From Equus caballus (Eukaryota; Chordata; Mammalia; Perissodactyla; Equidae): a stretch of DNA of 64,000 nucleotides. Each line of letters begins with the position of its first letter. The first letter of the stretch is position 1. The translations under genes were made by a program, and so were the position numbers. Below the pieces are notes generated by a model, which saw only the letters and a program-made list of their open reading frames with translations, searched no databases and was not told where the DNA came from. This document shows, in pieces, positions 1 to 9,336 of this stretch. The stretch covers positions 19,716,001 to 19,780,000 of the forward strand of contig NC_091693.1 in NCBI RefSeq assembly GCF_041296265.1. The letters run 5' to 3'.

Positions 1-1236
1 AGGTTATCTCAGCTCCCCTACCCCATCTCCATCGCTGCGCCATCCTCCTGCCCCCTCCCTTCTGTCCAGCTTTATTCCCATCTCTCATGTTACTAGAAGG
101 TGGGGTAACTTCGGAGCTAGGAGGGGGTCTGCAGCAAGCAGGACTAGTGTTAGACTTAGAGAAGGACTCTCATGGCCTAGTGAGATGGGCTGAGGGTCAA
201 CTAAAGATGGGGTCAGGATTGCGGGCCAAGCGGACAGGGTCTGAGGGAATGGCGGCGGGGGCACGGTACTGATGAGGCCATTGCCTCCCGCGCTGTGGCC
301 AGATATTTTTAGGCTTCTCTGCAGCTGAGTAATTTCTCTGACTTGGAGCCAGGGCTGGGGTTGGGGGTGAGAGACTGGGGGAAGGTGTCCAGATTGCCCC
401 GGGGACACGCAGGTCACTGGGGTCATCTCTCTGGCTGGGAGGAAGTCCCTCTTAGCTCTAGCCTACATCCTTTGGGTAGTCGGCCCTACCCCAGAAGCCT
501 GCACCTCCTTTCTCCCCCAGAGATCCAGGTCCCCTGGCTTCTTCCTCCCAGCTTAACTCTCCTCAAGGACAAGGACCAATGGGCCCCAATCCGCTTTAGC
601 TTCAGATTAAACTCTCTGAGAGACGGAAACTGAGAAAGGCGCAGAGATGGAGAGACCCGGGCTGGGGGGATAAAAGCCTAGAGATAGAGGGACAGAGACC
701 CAAAAGAAGAGGGTCAGAGACCCAGAGAGGGGAGACAGACACCCGGCGGGGGGACGCAAGCTGGAGGGGCGGGGGGGAAGGACACAGACCCAGAAAGAGG
801 GATTGATAGAGATCTAGAGTGAGCAATGGCCAGAGACTCCGAGAGAGGGGGACAGAGACTCAGAGATAAAGAGAATAGAGACCCAGAGAGAGGGGGACAG
901 AGATGCAGAGACAGAGAGAAGATAGGTAAACAGAGACCCAGAAGTGGGGGAAGCGTCAGAGACCCAAAAGGTGGGGGATATACAGTCCCAGAGAAAAGGG
1001 CAGCGCCTGGGGTGGGGTGGGGCGCAGAAAAATGAAGGAGAAGATGCATGAGACAAGACCACAGGACCAGAGAGAGGGGCGCCGTCGGCGACAGAGGGAG
1101 AAAACTGGAAAGATGGGTGGACCCCCCCCCATCCAAGGGTATCACCCGTCCAGCTGTCCGTCTGCACCCAAGTGGGAATGAGCATCTTCCTCAGACCCTC
1201 GCTCTCTTCCCCGCCCAGGACCCCCACCACGCTCAC
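1..1236 (-). other. SLC17A7: SLC17A7 intron 1 (5' part), with purine-rich repeat
   Basis: This is noncoding intron sequence downstream of the exon 1 donor of SLC17A7. The main visible structure is a purine-rich degenerate tandem repeat at about 600-1060. Its units resemble GACCCAGAGAGAGGGGGACA on the plus strand and vary in length around 30 bases. Overlapping open frames across it are by-products of the low stop-codon content of the repeat. I see no second exon. Confidence 0.7.
620..1060. repeat. Degenerate purine-rich minisatellite
   Basis: About fifteen imperfect units share the core AGAGACCCAGAGAGAGGGGG, differ by small indels and show no terminal structure. It sits in SLC17A7 intron 1. 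Long purine runs on one strand like this can form triplex or G-rich structures, but nothing in the sequence shows a function. Confidence 0.65.
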
Positions 1237-1298
1237 CGGTGCAGCCTCCCGAGGGCGCGACCCGCTAGCTTCCGAAACTCCTCCTGGCGGAACTCCAT
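1237..1298 (-). CDS. SLC17A7: SLC17A7 (VGLUT1) first coding exon, partial gene
   Basis: This exon encodes the N-terminus of vesicular glutamate transporter 1, which loads glutamate into synaptic vesicles using the proton electrochemical gradient. Only the first 20 codons plus two bases are in the window. They read MEFRQEEFRKLAGRALGRLH and match the cytosolic N-terminus of human VGLUT1 with one K-to-R change at residue 18. The ATG is the complement of CAT at 1296-1298, and a GTGAGC donor follows at 1236-1231 on the minus strand. The rest of the 560-residue, 12-helix transporter lies left of the window. Positions 1-1236 are therefore intron 1. The gene runs away from PIH1D1, which is also on the minus strand. 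Identification is secure because the exon is nearly identical to the human one. The 5' UTR extent is not defined here. Confidence 0.95.
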
Positions 1299-1560
1299 GG
1301 TGGCTGCCCCTGCTGCCGGTACCCCCCGCTGATCCCCCCGCCCGCGGGCCCGGGCGGCCGCGTCCGGGTCCCCGGGGTCTGCCCCGGCCCGGCCGGCCCC
1401 GCAGCTCCGCTCGGGGGGAAGGAGCCTGCGAGCGCTGGCTGCAGGGGGGCTGCCACTGCACTCGGCGTCGGGGGCGGGGCGGGGAAAGGCCACGCCCATC
1501 CCTGCTAGACCCCGCCCCTCGCATTCTAGTCCCGCCCCCCTCCCGCAGCCCTTTATCTCT
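1299..1560 (-). promoter_or_regulatory. SLC17A7: SLC17A7 5' UTR and GC-rich promoter region
   Basis: Immediately upstream of the VGLUT1 start codon on the minus strand the DNA becomes very GC- and CpG-rich (about 1310-1500). It holds several GC-box-like GGGGCGG/CCCCGCC strings near 1470-1530. No TATA box is obvious. The transcription start cannot be fixed from sequence alone. The CpG-rich character fits a CpG-island promoter shared by many brain genes. Confidence 0.6.
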
Positions 1561-1639
1561 ATTCTGTCCCCGCCCAAGACCACGCCTCTGGCTTCTGAAC
1601 TGAAGTCTTGCGGGAGTTACTCGCCCCTGTGCCACGCCC

Positions 1640-2510
1640 CCCTCCCCACCCGTCCAGCGCCTTCTATCCTAGATTTTCTCTCCTCCTGAGTTCTCTTCCC
1701 CAACTGAGATTTGTCCCCCTCACTTCAGTTTCCCCTAAATTCGTCCCCGCATTTTCGTCCTCTGTGCTTCCATCTTCCTCTGAGTTTCCTTCTGCGTTTC
1801 CTCCTCCCAGTCCCATCCCTCCGAATTTCTGGGCCCTCCAGTTCTACCTCCCGCCCCCCGAGTTCCATCCCCAACCCGCGTCATCCCCAGATCCAGCTCT
1901 CTCATTCAGAGGGTACTTTTCTCATTCAGAGAATTCTTTCCCCCGGAAATCCCAACCCCGACTTCGATGCACCCATTGTCCCCTCGAGTTCTTCCCTCAT
2001 CCAGTTTCCTCCCTCTTAACTTCCATCCACCTGTGTCCGCCTTTCCCCTTTGGAATCCCACGTCCCTCCAGGTCTACTCCCCCTCTGGGCGCATCCCCCT
2101 CCCAGTCCCTTCGCCCCGATTTCCTTCCCTTCTGAGTTCCACCCCTACAGTTATATTCCGCGCCCCCCAGTTACAGGTCATAATTGCCTTCCCACCCTGG
2201 GATCTATCCTGCCCTTTGAGTCCTGTCTCCAACCCCTTTGAGTTGTTTCCCCGCTCCCTTGGATATTTCTCCACCCCCTGAGTTCTGTCCTCGCTCTCAG
2301 AGTTCTATCTCCTTCTCTGGGATCTGTCCCTGCTGATTTTCGCCCTCACCCCCTGGAATCTGTCCATCTGAATTCTGTCCTCACCCATTGGGTTCTCTCC
2401 CCACCGGCTGAGTCCTGTCCCCTCCCGCTGAGATTTGTCCCCGCCCACCTCCTGGATCTGTCCCCACCCTCTGAGTTCTTGCTCCACCCACTAGTTCCAG
2501 CCCCGCCCCT
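1640..2510. repeat. Pyrimidine-rich degenerate tandem repeat in SLC17A7-PIH1D1 spacer
   Basis: An 870-base C/T-rich tract repeats variants of TCTGAGTTCTGTCCCCACC every 20 to 40 bases, with the repeats clearest from 2270 to 2500. It is noncoding: open frames on both strands are low-complexity and share no protein family. It lies upstream of SLC17A7. Confidence 0.6.
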
Positions 2511-3164
2511 CTGGGGTTGAACCCCGACTCTTTTGAGTCCCCAGCCGGCAGGCGCGTCCTGCCCGGCTCCTCTCTCCAGACCAGCCCCCTCCCCGACGCT
2601 GAGTCCACTGCCAGAGGCAGGCCACAGGAGCGTGCTCCCTTCCCCCCCTGCTTCGGGCCGCAAATGCATTTGGGATTAAATTTTCATGATGTGGCACAGG
2701 CCCGCAAGGGGGTGGGAGGGAGCAGTCGGTGCAGCGGGCGGGCGCTACGGACGGGGTGGCCTGGCTGCCACTGCCCGCCGCGGCCTCTCGCCCCTCGCCT
2801 TGTCTCGCTGGGTCTCTGGGTCTCACAGTTTTGCCTATGTTTGAGAAAGCCCCTGATTCCCGGGGAGCCCGGACCCCTGGGTCCCAGGGAGGAGTAGCCG
2901 GCGGAGCAGTCCCCACGCGCCACCCTGTGGCGGCAGAATTCCCTGCCTGGGTGCGGAGGCGGCGGCCGCGGCTCCGAGCCAGGTGTGAAGGTGGAGCAGA
3001 TGGTGAAGAGGAGGGAGGGGGAAGGGGGAGCCGCTGCTGCCAAATCTTCGGCCTTCGCCGGAACCATCACCATGGAGATAGAGGAAGGCGGAAAGGACCC
3101 AGCCCCACACTTTTTCAAGACCTGGGAATGAGTTTCTCGGCCTCCCAGGGAGAGTTCCCGTGTG

Positions 3165-3286
3165 AACTACAAGTCCCAGCGGCCGCTGGACCTCACCGTT
3201 TGCTTCGAAAGGGTCGCGTACTCCGAGGGCCGCTGGGAGTTGTAGTTCTGAGACCGTGGGCTGAGGATACATTGCGCCCTCTGGTG
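3165..3286. promoter_or_regulatory. Inverted ZNF143-like motifs beside a CTCF-like motif
   Basis: AACTACAAGTCCCAGC at 3165-3180 and its inverted partner GCTGGGAGTTGTAGTTCT at 3232-3249 resemble the ACTACAANTCCCAGCATGC element bound by ZNF143/SBF. GCGCCCTCTGGTG at 3274-3286 is the reverse complement of a CTCF core (CACCAGAGGGCGC). The three lie within 125 bases in a GC-rich spacer with no annotated gene start. The motifs are visible; use as a promoter or insulator is inferred. Confidence 0.5.
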
Positions 3287-3504
3287 AACACGGCGACCAC
3301 GTTTGCTCCTTCAGAGGCACCACTCTATCCGATGTCATCCCCTACCTTTGCGCCTTCTCACCATCTACTCCCCCTCGCCCCCAATTCACTCCGTTCCAGC
3401 CACACCGACCTCCTTGCTGTCCTTCCAACATTTACCACTGAGGCTCCTCTATTTTCTCATCCTCCTAGGACTCGCTACGGAAGGAGAGGCTGTTGGCAAT
3501 CATT

Positions 3505-3610
3505 CATTCATTCAATAAATATTGAGTTCCTACTGTATGTCAGGCATTGTCACACCACAGGGGACACAGCTGTGAGTGTAACCCTGGGTATTGCGGACCA
3601 CCAGAGGAGG
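3505..3610 (-). repeat. L2 LINE 3' fragment
   Basis: The sequence starts ATTCATTCAATAAATATTGA and continues with the CCTACTGTATGTCAGGCATT theme. This is the reverse complement of the L2 3' end (GCCTGGCACATAGTAGGCGC...AATAAATATTTG). It is a diverged, ancient copy. Confidence 0.65.
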
Positions 3611-4284
3611 ATTCTAACTCAGCCGGGAAAGATCAGAGAAAGCTGGAAATTTGAAAACCTTTCCAGGGAAAGCTCAATAAAAGGATGATGGGGATGCGGG
3701 GGTGGAGGGGTTAGTATCCGCAGCAGAGAAAATGATACTTGCAGAGTCGGGAAGTGGGAAAACAGTGATTGTGATGTGAATTACAGTTCCAGGAATGGGC
3801 AGCTTCTCAGTTCGAGGGGTAGGAAAGGCTAGAGATGATGGCGTGGGTCTGATCACCAAAGGGCTGGGGAAACGTCCCCTGTGAGGACAAGACGACTAGA
3901 AATGTCCTGGGTTGTATGGAGCAAATTGTAAGTAGAGGGAACAGCAGAAACTAAGGTGCAAAAAAACCCGTGTGGTCAGAACACTGTTCAATGTGACTAG
4001 TCTGAATAAGAGGGAGGAAGAGGCCAAAATGAGGTGTGAAAGGGGCCAAACCACAGAGCCTGGAGGGTTGGGCTGAGGGGTTGGACCTTTTCCTGGGGGC
4101 GCGCGGGAGCCAAGGAAGGGCGGTGGACGGGGAGGGTGGGGAGAGACTGGAGGCACGGAGGCCAGAGGGAGGATGCAGGGGAGAGCGCGGGGCCTGAGCT
4201 GGGGCAGGGACCTCCACGGGCCTCCAGGGCTATGGTCCAATGTCCCTCTTCCTTCCCACTCCCCTGTACTCCCAGCCAGAGACA

Positions 4285-4367
4285 GAACAATGGAAACATC
4301 TTTTATTTCAATTTTAGAGAAGCTACCAGCCTCTTCTCCCCACTCGGAAAGATGGGCAGACAGCCAG
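4285..4367 (-). terminator. PIH1D1: PIH1D1 3' UTR and polyadenylation signal
   Basis: On the minus strand an AATAAA signal lies at 4307-4302, about 60 bases after the PIH1D1 stop codon. The predicted 3' UTR is therefore only about 80 bases, with cleavage near 4285. No other strong hexamer occurs closer. Confidence 0.75.
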
Positions 4368-7300
4368 TCAAGAAGGCACCGACAGAAGGGGCATTGCCAC
4401 CATCAGTTGCTGAGGAGAGAGAGGAAAGGGGAGGAGGATTCAGGACCCAGGAGTCCAGCCCCCAGCCCCCTCCTCCCTCAGACCCAGGAGTGCAGGTCCC
4501 CCAGTGTCCCCACTTCCCTGCACCTCCCCCTCTTCCCCCCATCACCCTAGGTACCCTTCTCTTCCGATGGAAGGCCGCCTTGCTCTCGTCAGAGTTGATC
4601 CGCAGGGGGATGTAGGCATCCAGATGGTACAGCTGCTGGGGGCCCCCCACCACCAGGCGGTTCTCGCCAATCTCCAGCGACAGCCCCAGAGCTCCATCCT
4701 GGGGATGTGGTGGAATCAGCCCACCCCTCCCTTCCCAGCAACAGGGTGATAATAACATGGACCCGGGAGAGAAGCCTCGCATGTTGGGATACCATATTTA
4801 AAGGGTCTCATCTCCCAGGGAAGAGATGAGAGACAGTAATTACAGGTCTCCAGAGTGAGCGCTTACAATGCTCTGGGCATCCTCGGGACACCGGAAGTGA
4901 GCCTGAGGGCCCCATGGGACAGAGGAGGCCCCACGCTCAGAGGGCAGCAGTAGCCAGGCTCACACAGGTCCCGAAACAAGCCCAGATCACTCCTTCTCGG
5001 AAAACCCAACCCTTGCAGACCTCATTCTCCCACTCTACTCCAGCGTGCACTCACCAGTTTGGGGAGGTCAATTTCAGCCAAGAGGAGATCAGGGGCTTCC
5101 AGCCAAAGGTTCAAGTGAGGCTTTTCAGGGCTTGGGAGGAACGAGACTCAGAATCACAAAGATCTGCCAGGTCTTTGCTGAGGCTGTTCCTTCTGCCTGC
5201 ATGCTGTTCCCTCCTCTTCTCCCTCTCACCAGCCCTGCTGCCTCAGGATGCCTTCTCAGTGGGAGTTCTGCTCCTCCCCTCTCTGGGTTCCCAAAGCTCC
5301 AGGACACCGCCTGGCTATGGGGAGGGAGGGACTGCAAAGAGCGTTGGGGAAACAGGAGAGAGGGAACTCATCGAAGACCCACCTTTCCTCAGGTCGGAGG
5401 GAGTCGGGAGTGTACAGGTTCTCCAGCTCCTGGATCCGAGGACGCTGCCGGGACCGGATATTCTGCTGGGAGATGGAGCCCAGGAAAGCCCGGTTCTTCA
5501 ACATGCGCCACTCTGCGGGGAAGGTGCGCAGGGTCAAAGGTCCCATGGGTCAGGGTTCCCATGGCTCCCTTAGGAGGTTCTACACTGGAAGAGCCTCCTG
5601 GGAGAGACTCCGACCCTCCGAGGATGCCAGGGACCTGACCACACCCTCAAGATTGGCTTTAGGAGCCCCGCCCACCTTGGCCCCGCCCTTCCAGGGGTAT
5701 TAGCCAATAAAATCTGCCCCCTGGAGATACCGCTGGCTCCGTCCTTCACAGGCTCTCCAGACCCCGCCCCTTCCCAGGAATCCCGGGCCGGCCCGGCCCC
5801 CGGGTTCACCTAGGGAAGCCTCGCCCTCTCCCCTGAATCCGCAGCCTAGGGACTAAGAAAATCCTTGCCTGCACCAGCCCCACCTCTCCCAAAGTGGGAG
5901 ACCTCTTCTCTCTCTTCTCCCTCTCCCCTCCCCGGTGGCCCAGGCCCTGCCCCCCACCTGGATTCAGCTGCAGGCTGTATTTGTCCTCAAGGCCCTCCCT
6001 GGCAATGGTGACCACGAGCTCTCGCAAGAAATCGCTGTTCTAGGAATGAGAAGCACAGAAGAGATGCGGGAGGGCTGGAGGTGGAGGAAGACGCCCCAGC
6101 CCAGGCCTCACCCGCAGCCCCGCCCCCAACCTGCATCCTCCGGTAGAAGTCGCTGTTGACAGCTACGTCGTAGGCGGTACAACCCTGGCCTTCTGCGGGG
6201 AGAGAAAGGGGGTGAGACCCCCAGGCCTCCATGGGAACGCCACTGCCCAGACACAGACACGAGGAAGAAACAATAAAGGACAGCAGCCACAAGAGCCAGA
6301 GAGATTCGGAGGCGATCAGGAAATGAGGACTCAAAACACGCATTTGCCAGTCTGGACTCTCATAACCAGTCTCCTCTCCAGCTCCAGCCTCTTCCCCTCT
6401 GGTCCTTCCCCACCGTGTCCCAGAGCTGACCCTGCCCCTCCCATGGCTCCCCGGTGCCCCCAGGCTAAGGTCTGAGTCCTTCAGCCTAGGCTGCAGGCCC
6501 TGTGTGGTCTACCCCTCCTACCTGGAAAGAAGCTCACTTTTCTAGCACCTTGTCCCTTTAAATTTCTTCCAAACACTCTTGATTACTGACCAGTCCAACT
6601 CAGTCATTCTCTCTGGATCCCTCTGTCCCCTCTGCCTAGAACTCTCTTCTCTGCCTTGGCCTGAAGAACACCTCTGGTTCTTTCAAATCTTATATCTGGA
6701 ATTGCCTCCTCCAGGAAGCCTTCCCTGACCCTCGGTGGGGTTTAGAGCTCTCTGCAGCGCAGCACCAATCACACCACATTGAAGTCCCATCTGTCTCCTT
6801 CGCCCTTGCCCAAGACTAGGAGTTTCTCACCGGCAAGTTCCGGGCTTGAGAAGTCCCTACTCCCCAGGGCACTGCCCAAAGCTTGGTCGCAGGAGACTTC
6901 AGGGGACATATGTGATTTGAAAAAACAACGATATAGACACAGAAATGCAACAGAGACAGAGGTCGACAAGGCGGAGAGAGAGAGACAGGAAAGAAGGGAG
7001 GAGAAGAAAACAGGGATGAGGGCGAGAGCTGGCCCGGGACTACAGCCAGGAGATCCACTAATGAGTACACTGCCCAGCCGTCCCTCGGCCCGGGGTGGGG
7101 CAGGGAGAAGTGCCAGCCTGGATAGGTGGGCAGAACCAGGACTGCCCTATGCGGCAGGTGCTGGATGCCCAGGAGGCTAGGGATTCACCACGGGAGAAAG
7201 GATCAAATCAGAGGGGCCACATTTCTGGGTCCTGAGGGAGGAGGATCCTGGGCCCTGGATTTTTGGATCCTAGGGAAGAAAGGACCCAGGGGGCTGGATT

Positions 7301-8400
7301 CCTGGGTCCTCTGAGGGCACTGACTTGCATCCAGTTCAGCGTGAGGCTCTCCCAGACTCATAGGGATGCGAAACCCGGCTTGGTCCTCCTCCAGCATCTG
7401 AAGCAGCTCATCCTCGGTCACGTCAGCGGGAGGAGGGATGGAGGGTGAGTGGCAGATGTTGATGAAAACCTTCCCTTCCGATGAGTTGGTCTTTACGCAG
7501 AAACCTGGTGGGAATGGGTTTGTCCTGACCATCTGTCTCTGCATGGGGCTCAGTTTCTGTCCACGCACTCCTCGATCTCCGACCGCCTTTTGATCTGTCC
7601 TCCTTTTTGGGTCTCGGTCCTCCATGTTCTGGTCCGTTCCCCTCCCTGCCCCTAGGATCTCTGATTCTCTTTCTATCTTTGAGCCGCTGTCCCCCTAGTC
7701 ACTCCTGTCCTCCCCATCCTCTCTTTGGATCTTGGCCCCTTCCCTGCTCTCTCTGGGTCTCTTCACTCCACCCCACCCCACCCCCCACCAGGCCTCTGTG
7801 CTCTATTACTGTCTCTTTCCTCTCTCCTCTCTGTGTCCCCAGCCCCCAGTCTCTGTCCACCTCTCTCTGGAACTCTGTCCCTCCCTCTTTGGGTTTCTGC
7901 CTTCCTCACCAGGCTGAGGTTGGATCTGTGTTGACTCTGGTTTGCTTGTCTGGGCTTGCTGGAGCTCCTTGGAGGCCTGTGTGAAGGAAAACAACCTCTA
8001 GATGTGGCGTCTGAGTTATCAGACCCCTCCTTTGTTCTTCAAACGTTTATCGAGCGATTTTTATGTATTTGAGCTGTGCAGGGAATAAGACATACTATGT
8101 CCTTTTCCTCCTTTGAGGATCCCAAAGAACAAACCCAACCCCACTTTCGTTTCTTCCAGAACCTAGCAAACTGGGAGTTCAGCAACTACAATTCCATGTA
8201 AGGCCCAGTTGCCGCCCTACTGCATTCTGGGAACTGTAGTCCCATCTCTGAGCACTAAGGGAAAAACACCCCCCGAATACCCAGGGACCCAGGAGCTGGT
8301 CAGGGCGCACCTGCAGCAGCAGCTCCTCGAAACGCGCCGTCTCAGCGCCCATCGTCTCTGCCTCGCTTAGCTCTGGCACCAGCAGCCTCGAGTCCGCCAT
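4368..8400 (-). CDS. PIH1D1: PIH1D1, R2TP complex subunit (complete, 9 coding exons)
   Basis: PIH1D1 is the phosphopeptide adaptor of the R2TP co-chaperone (RUVBL1/RUVBL2/RPAP3), which works with HSP90 to assemble PIKKs, RNA polymerases and box C/D snoRNPs. Coding exons on the minus strand are 8400-8311, 7976-7910, 7504-7325, 6192-6131, 6039-5958, 5512-5383, 5130-5055, 4698-4555 and 4409-4368. They sum to 873 bases, or 290 residues plus stop, the human length. All introns are GT-AG. The PIH domain (about residues 50-180) keeps the phosphoserine-binding K57, K64, R163 and R168. The C-terminal CS-like domain (about 200-290) includes the HLDAYIPLRIN strand. A TTCCCCAG acceptor lies just before the ATG, so a noncoding first exon is expected upstream in the shared promoter with ALDH16A1. 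The segment around residues 200-210 is slightly shorter than in human (SLRPEESPEK). Identification is very secure. Confidence 0.96.
4437..4505. repeat. Short copy of the 36-base PIH1D1/ALDH16A1 minisatellite
   Basis: GACCCAGGAGTCCAGCCCCC followed by AGCCCCCTCCTCCCTCAGAC repeats about twice. It is the reverse complement of the unit that forms the larger array at 15238-15617. It lies in the last intron of PIH1D1. Confidence 0.65.
6550..6780 (+). repeat. L2 LINE fragment in PIH1D1 intron
   Basis: TGCCTAGAACTCTCTTCTCT, then TTGCCTCCTCCAGGAAGCCT TCCCTGACC in order, follow the L2 consensus 3' region (CCTGGAACGCTCTTCCCC ... GAGGCCTTCCCTGACC). It is diverged and ancient. It lies inside the PIH1D1 intron between 6193 and 7324. 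Confidence 0.65.
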
Positions 8401-9336
8401 GGCCCTGGGGAAGAGACCTAGGCGTCCTCAGCAACCCCGACGTGGGGAACCTTCGCCGGGATCCGAACTCTGGGGCCTGCGGCCGGGCCCTCAACCGACT
8501 CCCGACAGCCACGATTCTGTACGAAAATCTAAGAATCTGGCCTGAGACTACAATTCCACTCAGACCAGATACCGTCGTCAAATCCGTTGGGAGCCAATAT
8601 CTCTAGATGCTCTCTAGGTCCTACCCGCCCCATGTGTAAATGACAGCCACACTTCCGGCCTCTGCGCAAGCCACACTTCCGATTACCCCGACGTTCATTC
8701 GTCAATCCCGCAACCGCATGCGCGCTACTGACCAATCATGGCCTAAATCTGAAGCCCCGCCTCTCACCTCAACCAATCAAAACTAAATCCTGAGACTGCG
8801 CACTAAGTGCCACACTTCCTGTGTCGCTTAAAGCCACACTTCTACCGACAAACACGTCTGTCCAACTAACGGGGCAATCAAGGCTGGCACACTTTCAAAA
8901 CTTTAATTTCAATGTCCATCCTAAAAGACCCCCTTCTGATCTCTGAACTATCACTTCGTCCCAGAGCTAGAGTCGATTCTCTAGTAAACGTAATTTGGAC
9001 TAAAAGCGGCACTTCCTGTCTCCCATATATGAACAGGGGGGCGAGAAGACACACCAATACGGTCACCCTTCTAAATCTGGAGCCCTCCTAACTATTTGCG
9101 AGGCGCCCACATTTTTGTTCCCTCTTCCCCCGCCGCTTTGAGGACTGCGCATGCTCCAAACTATATTCCCCAACGCGGGCCTGTAGGCGGGGTCACCGGG
9201 TCCTAAGGCGGGGTTACGCTCTATCTCCGTAGCCCCGCCCCTGGGGCTGGAGTGGGTGGTGCCGACTTCGGACCCCAAGGTTCCCCTTTGGCAGAGAGCC
9301 CCGCAGTCCTTCGTGGAAAGCGGCTCAGGCGGGGTG
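8401..9336. promoter_or_regulatory. PIH1D1-ALDH16A1 bidirectional promoter
   Basis: The start codons of PIH1D1 (minus, 8400) and ALDH16A1 (plus, 9337) are 936 bases apart, head to head. The interval has four GCCACACTTCC repeats at 8646, 8670, 8809 and 8833, the first two running into ETS-type ACTTCCGG/A. It also has CCAAT boxes (ACCAATCA near 8731, ACCAATCAA near 8771) and NRF1-like palindromes CGCATGCGCG at 8715-8724 and TGCGCATGC at 9146-9154. A third NRF1-like site, CGCATGCGCA at 9417-9426, falls inside ALDH16A1 exon 1. There is no TATA box. ETS plus NRF1 plus CCAAT without TATA is the usual make-up of housekeeping bidirectional promoters. Exact start sites are unknown. Confidence 0.75.

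Larger units (their letters stand above)
2511..4284. other. Intergenic spacer between SLC17A7 and the PIH1D1 3' end
   Basis: I see no coding exon here. The segment 2520-3300 is GC-rich and contains a pair of ZNF143-like motifs and a CTCF-like motif, listed separately. An old L2 LINE fragment lies near 3505-3600. From 3690 to 4280 the sequence is unremarkable. PIH1D1 transcripts should end near 4285. Confidence 0.6.

Noticed and set aside
814-1635. 273-codon minus-strand frame over SLC17A7 exon 1
   Set aside because: The real VGLUT1 start is in another frame (ATG at 1298); this frame is a GC-rich by-product.
2729-3688. 319-codon plus-strand open frame in the SLC17A7-PIH1D1 spacer
   Set aside because: It crosses a GC-rich segment and an L2 fragment, and no family is recognised.
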